Assembly (NCBI GenBank): GCA_012729335.1
Contig: JAAYDJ010000035.1
Span: 248,001 to 312,000 of the forward strand
Source: Bacteroidales bacterium
Lineage (GTDB): Bacteria > Bacteroidota > Bacteroidia > Bacteroidales > Prolixibacteraceae
Reading direction: 5' to 3'
DNA length: 64,000 bases
A program made the translations under genes and the position numbers. Below the pieces are notes generated by a model that had not been told where the DNA came from, did no database searches, and saw only the letters and a program-made list of their open reading frames with translations. How positions within the stretch are numbered: position 1 is the stretch's first letter; every line of letters begins with the position of its first letter. Below, piece by piece: positions 29,627-39,404 of this stretch.

Positions 29627-31984
29627 TTAGCGCATTTCGGTACTCATGGAGGGGGGAGGCATCTCCACACCCCATTCCGGATTGGGTTCGGGGCCCATGG
29701 TGAAACGCAACCAGCCTCCTTGCATCAGTTCCCGCCGGGTGAGCCAGACTTGGTTCACAGGCTGACCGTTAAAGGTAAGTGACTGCACATAACAGTTGGC
29801 GGAAGAGTTGCCGACCGTCTCAATCACCAGGCTTTTCCCTTCGGGCAGGTCCAGAGTCACCTTCCGGAAGAGCGGACTCCCGAACTGAAAGGTAGGATGG
29901 GCTGAGGCATGACCCTGGACGTCGAAGAGCCCCATGGCGGCCATTACAAACCAGGCCCCGAGCTGGCCCTGGTCCTCATCCTGCCCGTATCCGTACCCGT
30001 GCAGGGGTTCGGTGCCGTAAAACTCCTCACAGATGGTGCGGGTCCACTTCTGGGTCAGCCAGGGCTTCCCCGAATAGTTGAAAAGCCAGCTCTGGTGCAG
30101 ACAGGGCTGATTCCCGTGGTTATAGAGTTTTTCCAAACCCGAAAAGGAGTCGATTTCCTTCCCGCCACCAAAAAGAGTTTTACGCCCCTCCTCAAAGGTT
30201 TTCTCCAGCCGTTCGTTGAAGAGCCCGGGACCAGTGGCTTCAATCAGGGCGGCCACATCGTGGGGCACATACCAGGAATACTGTACGGCATTTCCCTCCT
30301 GGAAACCGCGCCATGCCTGCATGGGATTGAAATCCTCAATGAACCGTCCGTCCTCATACTTAGGTCTGATGTACCGCGTTTCAGGGTCAAAAAGATGTTT
30401 CCACCCGCCAGCCTGGCGCATCAGCTGCCGGTACTCCTCCTCTTTGCCCAGGGCTTTGGCCATTCCGGCCACGGCATAAGAACTAAAGCAATACTCCAGG
30501 GTATGGGAGGCCCCGAAGTTGAATACCCATCCGTTGGAAAGAAGAGTATCACGGGCAGGTACATAGCCGTTGTGAACCAGAAAGCGCAGGTCATATTTTC
30601 CCGACCCGAAAGGTCTGCCGGCATAGCCGGTTTCGTTTTTCCAGGCAGCTTCCCACGCCTGGTTCACATCATCAAAGGGCAGACCGCAATGAAAGGCCGA
30701 AGCCAGCAACAAACCAAAAAAGTTGGTTTGCACGCCGTTGGTGTGGATGCCCGCCGCCAGGCCGTCGTGCAACCACCCCGTTTCTGCATAGAAATCCAGA
30801 TTAGCCTGCAGGTACTCCCTGAAATGGTCGGGGTAAGCCAGCATCCAGAGCTGACTCAGGTTCCAGAAGCCTCCCCACATCCCGTCGGTATTGAAATAAT
30901 GGTGTGTCAGAGCGCCGTTCTTTCCCGTGGGCAGTTGGCCGATGCTCCCGTCATTACGGGGATACGCCCCGTTCACATCGCTGGAGATACCCCGTCCCAG
31001 CAGGGCGTGGTACATCCCGGTATAAAATTTCTTCAGATTGGTGGTGTCGTCGTCTTCCACGCGTATCCGTGAAAGCATCGCATTCCACCGCTCCCGGGCC
31101 TGCCGGCGGGCTTCCCCAAAGGAAACCCCACGGCTCTCCTCCTCCAGGTTGAGCAACGCATTCTCCATGCTGGTATAGGAAACTCCCACCTGCATTTCTA
31201 TGACCTCTCCTTCTGCCGTATCGTAAGTCAGGTACAGGCCGTTGCCCACCCCTTTGGTTTCGGAAGCCCCCTCCTGCACCAGGCTGTCGGTAAAAGTTCC
31301 CCAGGCCCGGGGTTCCTTACTGATCCGTGCATAAAAAAACATCTTCACCCGTTTCCCCTCATCGCAGAACTTGACATATTCGGGATAGGTAATCACATAT
31401 CCCTGCACATCGCTGCCGTTGACCAGGGCGGCGCAGGCTTCCGTCACATCGCTGCTCTCCCCCTGTTTGTGGCCCACATCAAAAAGAATACGGGCCTGGT
31501 CCGACGCCGGGAAAGTGTAGCGGTGGTATCCCACGCGGGTGGTGGCCGTGAGTTCCGCCGTAATGCCGTAATCTTCAAGAAAAACAGAATAATAGCCTGG
31601 TTCGGCCTGTTCTGTACGCTTATCGAACCGCGAGCGGTAGCCGCTGCCGGGATCCTCAAGGCTTCCGGGAAGGGTCCTGAGCGGGCCGGTCACCGGCATG
31701 GAAACCACTCCGCCCACCTGGAATTCATGGAAATGACCGAATCCCTCTATGGAGGTGTGGCGGTCGTCATAACCGCAGGGCTGCCAGCTTCCGAAGCTGT
31801 TATAGGCGTTGGTATGTGGTGCCAGCTTGGCCATTCCGAAGGGTACCGCTGCCGGGGTATAAAAAAACCAGCGGCCATGGACCGAACCAATCTGCGGATC
31901 GGCATACTGCACGGCATCATAGTCAGGTCTCCCGCAGGCCCCCGCCAGCAGGGCCACCAGGCTCAGGATCATTAATGGACGCAT
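29627..31984 (-). CDS. GH92 alpha-mannosidase, lipoprotein
   Basis: A 785-residue glycoside hydrolase family 92 protein. The N-terminus is a lipoprotein signal (MRPLMILSLVALLAGAC, Cys 17). Family blocks: VNPFIG-equivalent YADPQIGSVHGRWFF, FGMAKLAPHTNAYNSF, GFGHFHEFQVG, RWNAMLSRIRVEDDDTTNLKKFYTGMYHALLG and the catalytic C-terminal region YGYGQDEDQGQLGAWFVMAA with acidic base residues. GH92 enzymes are calcium-dependent exo-alpha-mannosidases; here probably periplasmic or surface, trimming N-glycan or mannan fragments. No SusC/SusD pair is next to it. It lies 55 nt after the antiporter gene. Confidence 0.9.
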   Translation of the reverse strand: MRPLMILSLVALLAGACGRPDYDAVQYADPQIGSVHGRWFFYTPAAVPFGMAKLAPHTNAYNSFGSWQPCGYDDRHTSIEGFGHFHEFQVGGVVSMPVTGPLRTLPGSLEDPGSGYRSRFDKRTEQAEPGYYSVFLEDYGITAELTATTRVGYHRYTFPASDQARILFDVGHKQGESSDVTEACAALVNGSDVQGYVITYPEYVKFCDEGKRVKMFFYARISKEPRAWGTFTDSLVQEGASETKGVGNGLYLTYDTAEGEVIEMQVGVSYTSMENALLNLEEESRGVSFGEARRQARERWNAMLSRIRVEDDDTTNLKKFYTGMYHALLGRGISSDVNGAYPRNDGSIGQLPTGKNGALTHHYFNTDGMWGGFWNLSQLWMLAYPDHFREYLQANLDFYAETGWLHDGLAAGIHTNGVQTNFFGLLLASAFHCGLPFDDVNQAWEAAWKNETGYAGRPFGSGKYDLRFLVHNGYVPARDTLLSNGWVFNFGASHTLEYCFSSYAVAGMAKALGKEEEYRQLMRQAGGWKHLFDPETRYIRPKYEDGRFIEDFNPMQAWRGFQEGNAVQYSWYVPHDVAALIEATGPGLFNERLEKTFEEGRKTLFGGGKEIDSFSGLEKLYNHGNQPCLHQSWLFNYSGKPWLTQKWTRTICEEFYGTEPLHGYGYGQDEDQGQLGAWFVMAAMGLFDVQGHASAHPTFQFGSPLFRKVTLDLPEGKSLVIETVGNSSANCYVQSLTFNGQPVNQVWLTRRELMQGGWLRFTMGPEPNPEWGVEMPPPSMSTEMR

Positions 31985-32039
31985 ATTGTGATCTTCTTGG
32001 TTTTATTCTTAATGGGTAAGCCTTCAGCGCGAAAACCGG

Positions 32040-33551
32040 TCAGGAAGTGCTGATTTTGTAACCACTGAGGCCTTTTGTTTTACAGCTTTGGGCCAGCGCC
32101 CTGTAATCATCGGTGATCACCAGCAGCTTATCGCCCGCCATCAGGGTGGTCACCCCAGAGGGCACGAAATAGACACTCTTTCTTTTCACCAGAACCACCA
32201 GGGTTTTTTCAGGCAACGCAATATCTATGAGACGGTTGCCGTTTTCCAGGGTCTTTTCGGTCACCGTGACCTCCAACCTGACCGATTTGATTTCTTCCGA
32301 TTCAAAGTCAAAGTCCACGGACCTGGAGGGCTTGTATTTCTTGGCCAGTCCGAGCCAGTGGGCCACCTGTGCCAGGGTAGTGCCCTGAAGCACCAGGGAA
32401 ACCAGGGTAACGAAGAAAACAATGTTGAAGATGAAGCGGGCATGGGGTACTCCCGCATCAAGGGCATAAATGGCGAAGATAATGGGCACGGCCCCGCGCA
32501 GACCCACCCAGGAGATGAAGGCCTTCGAGCGGAAATCGATATTCCGGAAGGGAATCAGAGAAAGAAATACCCCCAGGGGACGTGAGACAAAAATCAAAGC
32601 CAGGCTCACTAATAGTCCGGGCACGATGACCGGCACCAGTTCATGAGGATTCACCAACAGTCCCAGGGTAAGAAAAAGCATAATCTGGCTCAGCCATGCC
32701 AGGCCGTCAAAGAAACTGATGGCCGACCGCTTGTGGACAAACCGGGAGTTCCCAATAATCAGCCCTCCGATGTAGATGGCCAGGAATCCGTTTCCCTGCA
32801 GAAAATAGGTAAAGGAATAGATGAAGATAGAGGCGGTGAAGACCAGGATCGGATAAAGTGAATCATAGCCGATTTCTATTTTGTTGATGACCCACACGGT
32901 CAGTTTCCCCAGGAGGTACCCGGCCAGCCCGCCGATGGCCAGCTGCCAGAGGATTTTCCCGGCCACCAGCCAGAAACCGGGTGATTCCCCTTTCAGAATG
33001 ATGTCGATAAAGGTGATGGTCAGCAAAAAGGCCATGGGGTCATTACTGCCGCTTTCAAGTTCGAGGAGGGGTTTGAGGTTGTGACGGAGGCTGATTTTAC
33101 GGGTGCGGAGGATGGCGAACACGGAGGCTGAGTCGGTAGAGGCCATGGTGGAGGCCAGCAACAGGCTGGTGAGGAATCCCATGCCGGCACCCTCACGGGT
33201 CATGCCGCTGATCCACCAGATGAAAAGCCCCGTGATCAGAGCCGTCAGAAATACCCCCGCAGTGGCCAGGACGATCCCCGGGCCGAGAACGGGCCTGATG
33301 TCCGTGATCCGGGTATCCATTCCCCCCGAAAATAGAATCATGCACAAAGCCAGGGTACCGATGACCTGGGCCAGGTGGAAATTCTCAAACTGGATGCCCA
33401 GGCCGTCACTCCCGCTGAGCATCCCGATGATCAGAAACAACAGCAACACCGGCACGCCAAACCGGAATCCCGCCTTGCTGGCCATAATGCTGATAAAGAA
33501 GAGGAATGAAAGCCCCAGCATGATCAGCTCGAGTGATAGTCCTAAAGCCAC
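32040..33551 (-). CDS. CPA1-type K+(Na+)/H+ antiporter with TrkA-C domain
   Basis: A 503-residue protein: about 12 TMs of the Na+/H+ exchanger family (GVPVLLLFLIIGMLSGSDG; STMASTDSASVFAIL; LELESGSNDPMAFLLTITF, whose ND pair is the ion-site motif; FISWVGLRGAVPIIFAIYAL), then a cytoplasmic TrkA-C/RCK_C domain (about residues 420-495, IDIALPEKTLVVLVKRKSVYFVPSG). It resembles NhaP2/CvrA, which exports potassium and other cations in exchange for protons. The first codon is GTG at 33551; an ATG at 33521 is an alternative but would trim the first TM. Confidence 0.88.
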   Translation of the reverse strand: MALGLSLELIMLGLSFLFFISIMASKAGFRFGVPVLLLFLIIGMLSGSDGLGIQFENFHLAQVIGTLALCMILFSGGMDTRITDIRPVLGPGIVLATAGVFLTALITGLFIWWISGMTREGAGMGFLTSLLLASTMASTDSASVFAILRTRKISLRHNLKPLLELESGSNDPMAFLLTITFIDIILKGESPGFWLVAGKILWQLAIGGLAGYLLGKLTVWVINKIEIGYDSLYPILVFTASIFIYSFTYFLQGNGFLAIYIGGLIIGNSRFVHKRSAISFFDGLAWLSQIMLFLTLGLLVNPHELVPVIVPGLLVSLALIFVSRPLGVFLSLIPFRNIDFRSKAFISWVGLRGAVPIIFAIYALDAGVPHARFIFNIVFFVTLVSLVLQGTTLAQVAHWLGLAKKYKPSRSVDFDFESEEIKSVRLEVTVTEKTLENGNRLIDIALPEKTLVVLVKRKSVYFVPSGVTTLMAGDKLLVITDDYRALAQSCKTKGLSGYKISTS

Positions 33552-33628
33552 GGTCTGTTATTTTAAAGGGTCCTGGTGCCGGAATTCCGCCCACAGGCCG
33601 GTATTTTACAAAAATAACAGGAATTCAC

Positions 33629-33636
33629 TAATTTTG
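33629..33636 (+). promoter_or_regulatory. -7-like element immediately before yidD
   Basis: TAATTTTG matches TAnnTTTG and ends only four nt before the yidD ATG, so a transcript from it would be nearly leaderless. No -33 TTG at the right distance; could be chance. Confidence 0.3.
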
Positions 33637-33640
33637 CCGG

Positions 33641-34012
33641 ATGGATTGCAAATGGAAGACCATTTTGTACAGGGTGGGGAAAACGGTCATCACCATAGTG
33701 GGGCATCTGATCCTGCTTCCGGTTTATTTTTACAAATATGCGATTTCGCCTTTTACGCCGGCTTCATGCCGTCATTACCCCACCTGTTCCACCTATGCCG
33801 TGGAGGCGGTCAGGATCCATGGTCCCTTCCGGGGATTCTGGCTGGCCACCAAACGTATAGCACGTTGCCATCCCTGGGGCACCAGCGGGTACGACCCGGT
33901 GCCACCCCGGAGGGAGAAAACGGCCTCAGGAAAAGCTCCCCGGAAAGAAAAAATGACAGACGGCGAGGGTACAGGGGAGGTGAAAACGACCGGCCCAACC
34001 GCAGATCAGTGA
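33641..34012 (+). CDS. yidD: YidD membrane-protein insertion efficiency factor
   Basis: A 123-residue protein with the whole YidD core: [18 protein letters not shown], then [20 protein letters not shown] and [17 protein letters not shown], with the conserved Cys residues. Homologues are small, amphipathic-helix proteins at the inner membrane thought to help YidC-dependent insertion. The C-terminal 35 residues are a basic, Thr-rich tail beyond the family core. The last 7 nt overlap the convergent malQ stop. Not next to yidC or rnpA, as in many Bacteroidota. Confidence 0.9.
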   Translation: MDCKWKTILYRVGKTVITIVGHLILLPVYFYKYAISPFTPASCRHYPTCSTYAVEAVRIHGPFRGFWLATKRIARCHPWGTSGYDPVPPRREKTASGKAPRKEKMTDGEGTGEVKTTGPTADQ

Positions 34013-36744
34013 ACCTCACGCCCGGAGGAGGCCATCATTTCCCTGAGGGTACGGTTGAATTCCATTTCCGTGGCGAGATCTTCCAGACGCAGGTGAAGGC
34101 GGTAGCGCCAATAATGGTTGGGATTCCCGGGTTCGTTGATTCTTTCGGCCGCAGCTTCGGGAAACCTGAGTCGTTCATCCATGCCCAGCAGGTCCTGAAT
34201 GGGAAATACGGTCCACATGGCAGGCGACCAGAGGTGCTGTTCTACAAGGGCCCTGACCATTTCGGGGGTGCAGGTGGCCGGCGCCTCCCCGGGCCGCCCC
34301 AATACTTCGTTGTAAAATTTCCGGGTCCGTGACCGGTCTTCCTCCCACCAACCCCTGATGGTGGAGGTGTCGTGTGAAGAGGGTGTGGCTACCGACAGAT
34401 AGGGGTAACGGGCGGGGTGGCCGAATTCCAGCCGCGGATCTTTGGGCATGCGCTGGACTTCCAGGCTGAGGATCCCCAGTTCGTTCATCACCCGGGGTAC
34501 ACAGGCCGGCACCATCCCCAGATCTTCCCCGCACAGGAGCATTTCGGTGGCCGACTTGATCACGGGGAGTTTCTGCATGGCCTTTTCCTGCCAGAAATCC
34601 TCGTTGCGGCGGTAGAAATAATCGATATAGAGTTCATCAAGCAGGTGTTGCGTTTCGGGATCCAGATCCCGGAAGGAGTGTGTCGCATGGAAAGCGTTCC
34701 GGGGGAACCAGGCGGAGCCATGGGAACCGGGCGCCTCGAGGAACAACACTTCAGCCACCAGGGTAAAAAGACCCAGCTTCAGGCGGTTGAGGGTGGACTT
34801 GCGGTCGGCGTCGTCATCGGGTGACGGGGCCAGGAAAACCTCAATCTTCTGCTGGGTGTCAAAAGAGGGCTTCAGGGCGTAGCACCCGGGGGCATACTCC
34901 TCCAGAAAACGTGTTTTCACCTCCCCGGTAAGATCTCCGAAGAGCTCTGACAGAAAATAGTCACGGATGTATGGCTGACAGAATCTCTTTTCGTCGAAAC
35001 GGATTCCGCGGGAGAGGATCTCCTCGCGGGTATAGGGGATGCTGGGATTGAAACGGCCCATGAGCCCCTGGACCTGGGAGGCGGGGATCTCCCAAATCCG
35101 GAAGAATCCCAGGATGTGGTCGATCCGGAAGGCATCGAAGTACGCCGACATCTGGCGGAGGCGTTGCTGCCACCAGGTATAGTTATCGCGGGCCATGGCT
35201 TCCCAGTTGTATGTGGGGAAGCGCCAGTTCTGGCCTGTCACCGAGAAATCGTCGGCGGGGGCCCCGGCCTGCCCGTCCATGTGGTAAAGACCGGGATTCA
35301 TCCAGGCGTCCACGCTGTTGCGGTATATTCCGATGGGAATGTCCCCCTTGAGGACGACCCCCCGGGAACGGGCATACCGGGCCGCTTCCAGAAGCTGGCA
35401 GTGGGCATGGTACTGGATGAAATAATGTATGGCGATATCGTCGTAATGGGGCGCTCCGGGATCGGTGAGTTCCCGCAACAATCCCGGCGTGAAAACCGTA
35501 AACCCGTCCCAACGGGTGAAGTCAGGGGTATTGAAGAGATCCCTCAGATAGGAAAAGGCGGCATAAGGCCTGAGCCAGTGTTCATTGGCGGCAAAGAAAT
35601 CCCTGAATTCCGGATCCCTGAGAAACGCCTCCTTCTGCTGGTCGTAAATCAGCTTGAAAAAACGTGATTTCAGGGCCATGACCGCCTCGTAATCGATCCG
35701 CCCCAGGGAGTCGAGGTATTCTCCCTGGGCATCGATGATCCGTTGGGTGACTGCCGACCGGAGTGTCCCGATCTTAAGCAGGTTGACATAAATGGGATGA
35801 AGGGCAAAAACCGAAATGGCCGCATAGGGATAGGAATCGTGCCAGGTATGGGTGGCCACGGTATCGTTGACGGGCAGAATCTGAATCAGCCTGATGCCCA
35901 CCGATGACGCCCAGTCGGCCAGCATCATCAGGTCGGAGAATTCCCCGACACCACATCCCTTTCTCCTGCGGAGCGAAAAGACCGGAATGGCCACGCCGGC
36001 CCCTTTCCAGGGAGATCCGGGAAAGGCAAAGAGTTCATCCCTGACCTCGATGACCTGCGGCACTTCCCCTGCGGGAAGCGAGAGATGACGGTCGGGACCT
36101 TCCTCCCAGAGAGGGGTTCCCGCCGGGCTGTGGTCCAGCACATACTTGTAGCTGACCGGAAAGTCGGCCACAGGCACAGCCACCTCGCAGTCCCACACCG
36201 GGAACTCGCCATTTCCGGCCTTCACGGCGCGGGAGACCTCCCAGGCCCCCAACTGGGGCGAACTGCCGCATACAGCCACCTGCTGCCCCGGCATGACCCG
36301 CGCGGCCAATGGCCTGAACCTGACCAAAACGCTTTTCTTCCTTCCCGGCTGGGGAACCACCCCCGCCGCCAGCTCCTCTGCCCGACGGAAGATCGCCTTG
36401 GTGAACGCCGAAGAGTATAGGGCGCCCGCAGGATCCGACATCCGCCGCCAGTGATCCGACAGCAAAACCAATCCCTTGGCCCCGGGAACCGGCCGGAACA
36501 CCCTGTCGCTCCCCCACTCCCTGACCACGGAACCATCCTGGTGGTTCCTGACGATATACCGGTACCGGAAAGACTCCTCTTCCCCGGTTTCCAGACGGTA
36601 ACGCCACATCCCCCCGTTGACGGGAAGGTATTCCATGGCCACCGCCTTCTCCACCGAACCACTGCCCAAAACAGGCAGCGACCCCACGATCATCAGTTGC
36701 TGGCCATACCACGTTTTATATTCTATCTGAAACTCAATCAACAT
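34006..36744 (-). CDS. malQ: 4-alpha-glucanotransferase with two CBM20 starch-binding domains
   Basis: A 912-residue GH77 enzyme. Two CBM20 modules occupy about residues 1-115 and 135-245 ([29 protein letters not shown]). The GH77 catalytic domain follows from about residue 265, with [33 protein letters not shown] (about residue 540), [13 protein letters not shown] and [16 protein letters not shown]. It disproportionates alpha-1,4-glucans in the cytoplasm (no signal peptide), serving maltodextrin or glycogen use. The two-CBM20 layout is standard for this phylum and plant DPE2. A near-perfect palindrome sits directly before the ATG. Confidence 0.94.
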   Translation of the reverse strand: MLIEFQIEYKTWYGQQLMIVGSLPVLGSGSVEKAVAMEYLPVNGGMWRYRLETGEEESFRYRYIVRNHQDGSVVREWGSDRVFRPVPGAKGLVLLSDHWRRMSDPAGALYSSAFTKAIFRRAEELAAGVVPQPGRKKSVLVRFRPLAARVMPGQQVAVCGSSPQLGAWEVSRAVKAGNGEFPVWDCEVAVPVADFPVSYKYVLDHSPAGTPLWEEGPDRHLSLPAGEVPQVIEVRDELFAFPGSPWKGAGVAIPVFSLRRRKGCGVGEFSDLMMLADWASSVGIRLIQILPVNDTVATHTWHDSYPYAAISVFALHPIYVNLLKIGTLRSAVTQRIIDAQGEYLDSLGRIDYEAVMALKSRFFKLIYDQQKEAFLRDPEFRDFFAANEHWLRPYAAFSYLRDLFNTPDFTRWDGFTVFTPGLLRELTDPGAPHYDDIAIHYFIQYHAHCQLLEAARYARSRGVVLKGDIPIGIYRNSVDAWMNPGLYHMDGQAGAPADDFSVTGQNWRFPTYNWEAMARDNYTWWQQRLRQMSAYFDAFRIDHILGFFRIWEIPASQVQGLMGRFNPSIPYTREEILSRGIRFDEKRFCQPYIRDYFLSELFGDLTGEVKTRFLEEYAPGCYALKPSFDTQQKIEVFLAPSPDDDADRKSTLNRLKLGLFTLVAEVLFLEAPGSHGSAWFPRNAFHATHSFRDLDPETQHLLDELYIDYFYRRNEDFWQEKAMQKLPVIKSATEMLLCGEDLGMVPACVPRVMNELGILSLEVQRMPKDPRLEFGHPARYPYLSVATPSSHDTSTIRGWWEEDRSRTRKFYNEVLGRPGEAPATCTPEMVRALVEQHLWSPAMWTVFPIQDLLGMDERLRFPEAAAERINEPGNPNHYWRYRLHLRLEDLATEMEFNRTLREMMASSGREVH

Positions 36745-36745
36745 G

Positions 36746-36761
36746 ACTTAAACTTTTAAGT
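36746..36761. promoter_or_regulatory. Palindrome adjoining the malQ start codon (possible operator)
   Basis: ACTTAAA-CT-TTTAAGT, a 7+7 bp inverted repeat whose edge is one nt from the malQ ATG. It could be an operator or a hairpin masking initiation; it may also be chance in an A/T-rich spot. Confidence 0.25.
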
Positions 36762-36830
36762 GGATGAATTTAAGGAATTTTGTCGTGGCAGATAACTGCC
36801 CCTGCGATTTTATTCCCGGACTCAAAATAT

Positions 36831-36838
36831 TACATTTG
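36831..36838 (+). promoter_or_regulatory. -7 promoter element for the metal ABC importer operon
   Basis: TACATTTG fits TAnnTTTG, about 110 nt before the znuA-like ATG. No Fur/Zur-type palindrome was recognised between them. Confidence 0.45.
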
Positions 36839-36947
36839 CAGAAACCGGTGAGAAGAGGCCCATCAGACCCCTCCCGGCTGGGGCAAGGACCATAAGAATT
36901 CCGGGCAAACATCATGAGAAAAAACCATGAATTTAAAGAACCAGGAG

Positions 36948-37805
36948 ATGCATAAAACAATCGTGTTTATTCTTGCCGCACTGATGGTATGGAGCTGCGG
37001 TACGGGAAACCGGCCACAGGAAAAGCCGGTGGTACTGGTGAGCATCCTTCCCCAGAAGTATTTCGTGGAGAAGATCGCAGGGGAGGATTTCACGGTGTCG
37101 GTGCTGATTCCGCACGGGGCAAATCCCACGACCTACACGTTGCTGCCGGCGCAGATGGCCGAAATTTCAAAAGCAGAAGTCTGGTTCCGTATGGGCCATG
37201 TGGGCTTTGAGCTTTCCTGGGGAAACCGGATCACAGAAGCCAACCCCGCCATGAGCGTGGCCGATCTTTCGGAAGGGCTCGACCTGGTGCAGGCTGCTCC
37301 CGGCAATCGCTCCGGAAGAGGAACGGGAACCGACCCCCATACCTGGATGTCGCCCACTAACGTTAGACAGATGGCAGGCCGCATCCTGGAAGAACTGGTC
37401 AGGATACATCCCCGTAAAAAAGAGGTTTATACGGCACGATACCAGGAATTTCTCGAAGAGATCAGCCGCACCGACGCCGCGGTCAGGGAAATCCTCAAAG
37501 CGTCACAAGGAAAGAAGGTAATCACCTTTCATCCCTCCCTGACCTATTTTGCCCGTGATTACGGATTGGTGCAGCTGTCGGTGGAAGAGGGAGGCAAGGA
37601 GCCCACACCCGCGCACATGGCCTGGCTGGCGGAAACCGCCCAAAACGAGGGCATCCGTGTCATATATATCCAAAGCGAATTCGACATGGAACTGGCCGCG
37701 GTCTTTGCCCGGGAAATCGACGGGAAGGTCATCCAAATCTGGCCCCTGAACCCCGCCTGGAGTGAAAACCTGGTCTCCATTGCCCGGCAAATCAGCGAGA
37801 ACTGA
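36948..37805 (+). CDS. Metal ABC transporter substrate-binding lipoprotein (ZnuA/MntA-like)
   Basis: A 285-residue cluster A-I (ZnuA/PsaA) binding protein with lipobox MVWSC (Cys 17 from the ATG at 36948; an ATG at 36927 is an alternative). Family blocks: SILPQKYFVEKIAGEDFTV, IPHGANPTTYTLLPAQM, DPHTWMSPTNVRQM (about residue 130), FHPSLTYFARDYGL and YIQSEFDMELA. The first metal His of the usual NPHxYEP motif is Thr here, while His in DPHTW and FHPS are kept, so the ligand set or the metal may differ from standard zinc binders. It delivers metal to the ZnuC/ZnuB-like genes that follow; its TGA overlaps the next ATG by one base. Confidence 0.88.
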   Translation: MHKTIVFILAALMVWSCGTGNRPQEKPVVLVSILPQKYFVEKIAGEDFTVSVLIPHGANPTTYTLLPAQMAEISKAEVWFRMGHVGFELSWGNRITEANPAMSVADLSEGLDLVQAAPGNRSGRGTGTDPHTWMSPTNVRQMAGRILEELVRIHPRKKEVYTARYQEFLEEISRTDAAVREILKASQGKKVITFHPSLTYFARDYGLVQLSVEEGGKEPTPAHMAWLAETAQNEGIRVIYIQSEFDMELAAVFAREIDGKVIQIWPLNPAWSENLVSIARQISEN

Positions 37806-38563
37806 TGGAAAAACCTTTGATACATGTCAACCGGGTCTCCTTTGCCTGGGAAAAGGAATGGGTGCTGGAAGAGATCGACCTGAAGATCTTCGAGCGCGAT
37901 TTCATTGGAATGATCGGCCCCAACGGAGGCGGAAAATCAACCCTGATCAGGATCATCATGGGGATTCTCCCACCCGGGAGCGGAAAAATCTACTTCAGGG
38001 AGGACCTGCCCCGCCTGAAAAGACCCATCGGCTATCTTCCCCAGGTCAGGCATATCGACCGGCAGTTTCCCATCACCGTGAGCGATGTGGTCAGATCGGG
38101 GTCCCTGATGCGTCAAACCCCCTTTACCTCCGCGGCCGAAGAAAAAGAGGCGGCCTTACAGTGGCTGGAGGAAATGGGGATCGCCTTCCTGCACCGGAAG
38201 GCCATTGGAGAGCTCTCGGGAGGCCAGATGCAAAGGGTCTTTCTGTGCAGGGCCCTGATCAGTGAACCCCGGCTGCTCATCCTTGACGAACCCGACACCT
38301 TCGTAGACAACCGCTTTGAGGGAGAACTCTTTGAAAAGCTCAGGGAGCTCAACGAAAAGATGGCCATCCTGCTGGTGTCGCACGACGTGGGTACCATCAC
38401 CAGCTATGTCCGCACCATCGCCTGCGTAAACCGCCGGCTCCACTACCACGCCTCCCCCGTGATTACCCCCGAAGACCTGAAAGCCTACAACTGCCCGATA
38501 GAAGTCCTCACCCACGGCGACATCCCTCACAGAGTTCTTGAAAAACACAACCACCATGGATGA
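37805..38563 (+). CDS. Metal ABC transporter ATP-binding protein (ZnuC/MntB-like)
   Basis: A 252-residue ATPase: Walker A GPNGGGKSTLIRII (about residue 38), signature LSGGQMQRVFLCRAL, Walker B LLILDEPDTFVDN, H-loop LVSHDVG. The C-terminal part (residues 215-252) with CVNRRLHYHASP and HNHH carries several His residues, common in this family. It powers import of Zn or Mn through the downstream permease. Overlaps both neighbours (1 nt and 8 nt), so translation is coupled. Confidence 0.93.
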   Translation: MEKPLIHVNRVSFAWEKEWVLEEIDLKIFERDFIGMIGPNGGGKSTLIRIIMGILPPGSGKIYFREDLPRLKRPIGYLPQVRHIDRQFPITVSDVVRSGSLMRQTPFTSAAEEKEAALQWLEEMGIAFLHRKAIGELSGGQMQRVFLCRALISEPRLLILDEPDTFVDNRFEGELFEKLRELNEKMAILLVSHDVGTITSYVRTIACVNRRLHYHASPVITPEDLKAYNCPIEVLTHGDIPHRVLEKHNHHG

Positions 38564-39404
38564 ATTCCTGCAACTCTTCACCTTTGCCTTTTTCAAGAAG
38601 GCACTGCTGGCGGCCCTTTTCACCAGCATTTCAGCGGGCATCACGGGCACCTACATCGTAGCCCGCAGGATTGTCTTCATCAGCGGGGGCATCACCCACG
38701 CTTCCTTCGGGGGAATAGGCCTTGCCTTTCTCCTGGGATTCAATCCGCTGGCGGGTGCCGCCCTTTTCGCCGTCTTCACCGCATTCGGCATCCAGTTTTT
38801 CTCCGACAAAATCCAGATCAGGGAAGATTCTTCCATTGCCATCTGGTGGTCTCTGGGCATGGCTCTGGGGGTGATCTTTGTCTTTCTCACCCCGGGCTAC
38901 ACCCCCAACCTGATGAGCTACCTCTTCGGGAACATCCTGACAGTCCGCACCGGGGAACTGTGGGCCATGCTGGTTTTACTGCTCCTTCTGGCTGCCTTTT
39001 TCATCCGCTGGTTCCGGGAGATCCTCTACATCGCCTTCGACGAGGAGTTTGCCCGCGCCTCAGGGATCCCCGTCCGTTTTTTCAATTACGGCGTGATGAC
39101 CCTGATCGCCCTGGTCATGGTGATGAACATCAGGGCCGTGGGGATCATTCTCATCCTCTCGCTGATGACCGTCCCCCAGGCCACCGCCAACCTCTTCACC
39201 CGCGACTTCCGCAAAATGATGTTCCTTTCGGTGGCATTCGCCTTCGGGGGAACCTTTACCGGACTGATAATCTCTTATTTTCTGAACATCCCGTCGGGGC
39301 CAGCCATCATTTTCACGCTGATCCTGGTTTTCGGACTGTGTAAGCTTTACCTGCCCTGCAGTTCATTGCGGAAGGAACTGCGTACACAGCGGAAACCAAT
39401 GTAG
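38556..39404 (+). CDS. Metal ABC transporter permease (ZnuB/MntC-like)
   Basis: A 282-residue permease with about eight TMs: LAALFTSISAGITGTYIVARRIVFISGGITHASFGGIGL is the family start, followed by GYTPNLMSYLFGNIL and NIRAVGIILILSLMTVPQATA. The ATG at 38556 is preferred; the codon at 38538 would add six residues. The last 58 nt overlap, tail to tail, the coding end of the gldK paralogue on the other strand, so the terminal residues RKELRTQRKPM may be an extension produced by a displaced stop codon. Confidence 0.92.
   Translation: MDEFLQLFTFAFFKKALLAALFTSISAGITGTYIVARRIVFISGGITHASFGGIGLAFLLGFNPLAGAALFAVFTAFGIQFFSDKIQIREDSSIAIWWSLGMALGVIFVFLTPGYTPNLMSYLFGNILTVRTGELWAMLVLLLLLAAFFIRWFREILYIAFDEEFARASGIPVRFFNYGVMTLIALVMVMNIRAVGIILILSLMTVPQATANLFTRDFRKMMFLSVAFAFGGTFTGLIISYFLNIPSGPAIIFTLILVFGLCKLYLPCSSLRKELRTQRKPM

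Noticed and set aside
33103-34332. 409-codon plus-strand frame
   Set aside because: Runs antisense through the antiporter and malQ and out of frame across yidD.
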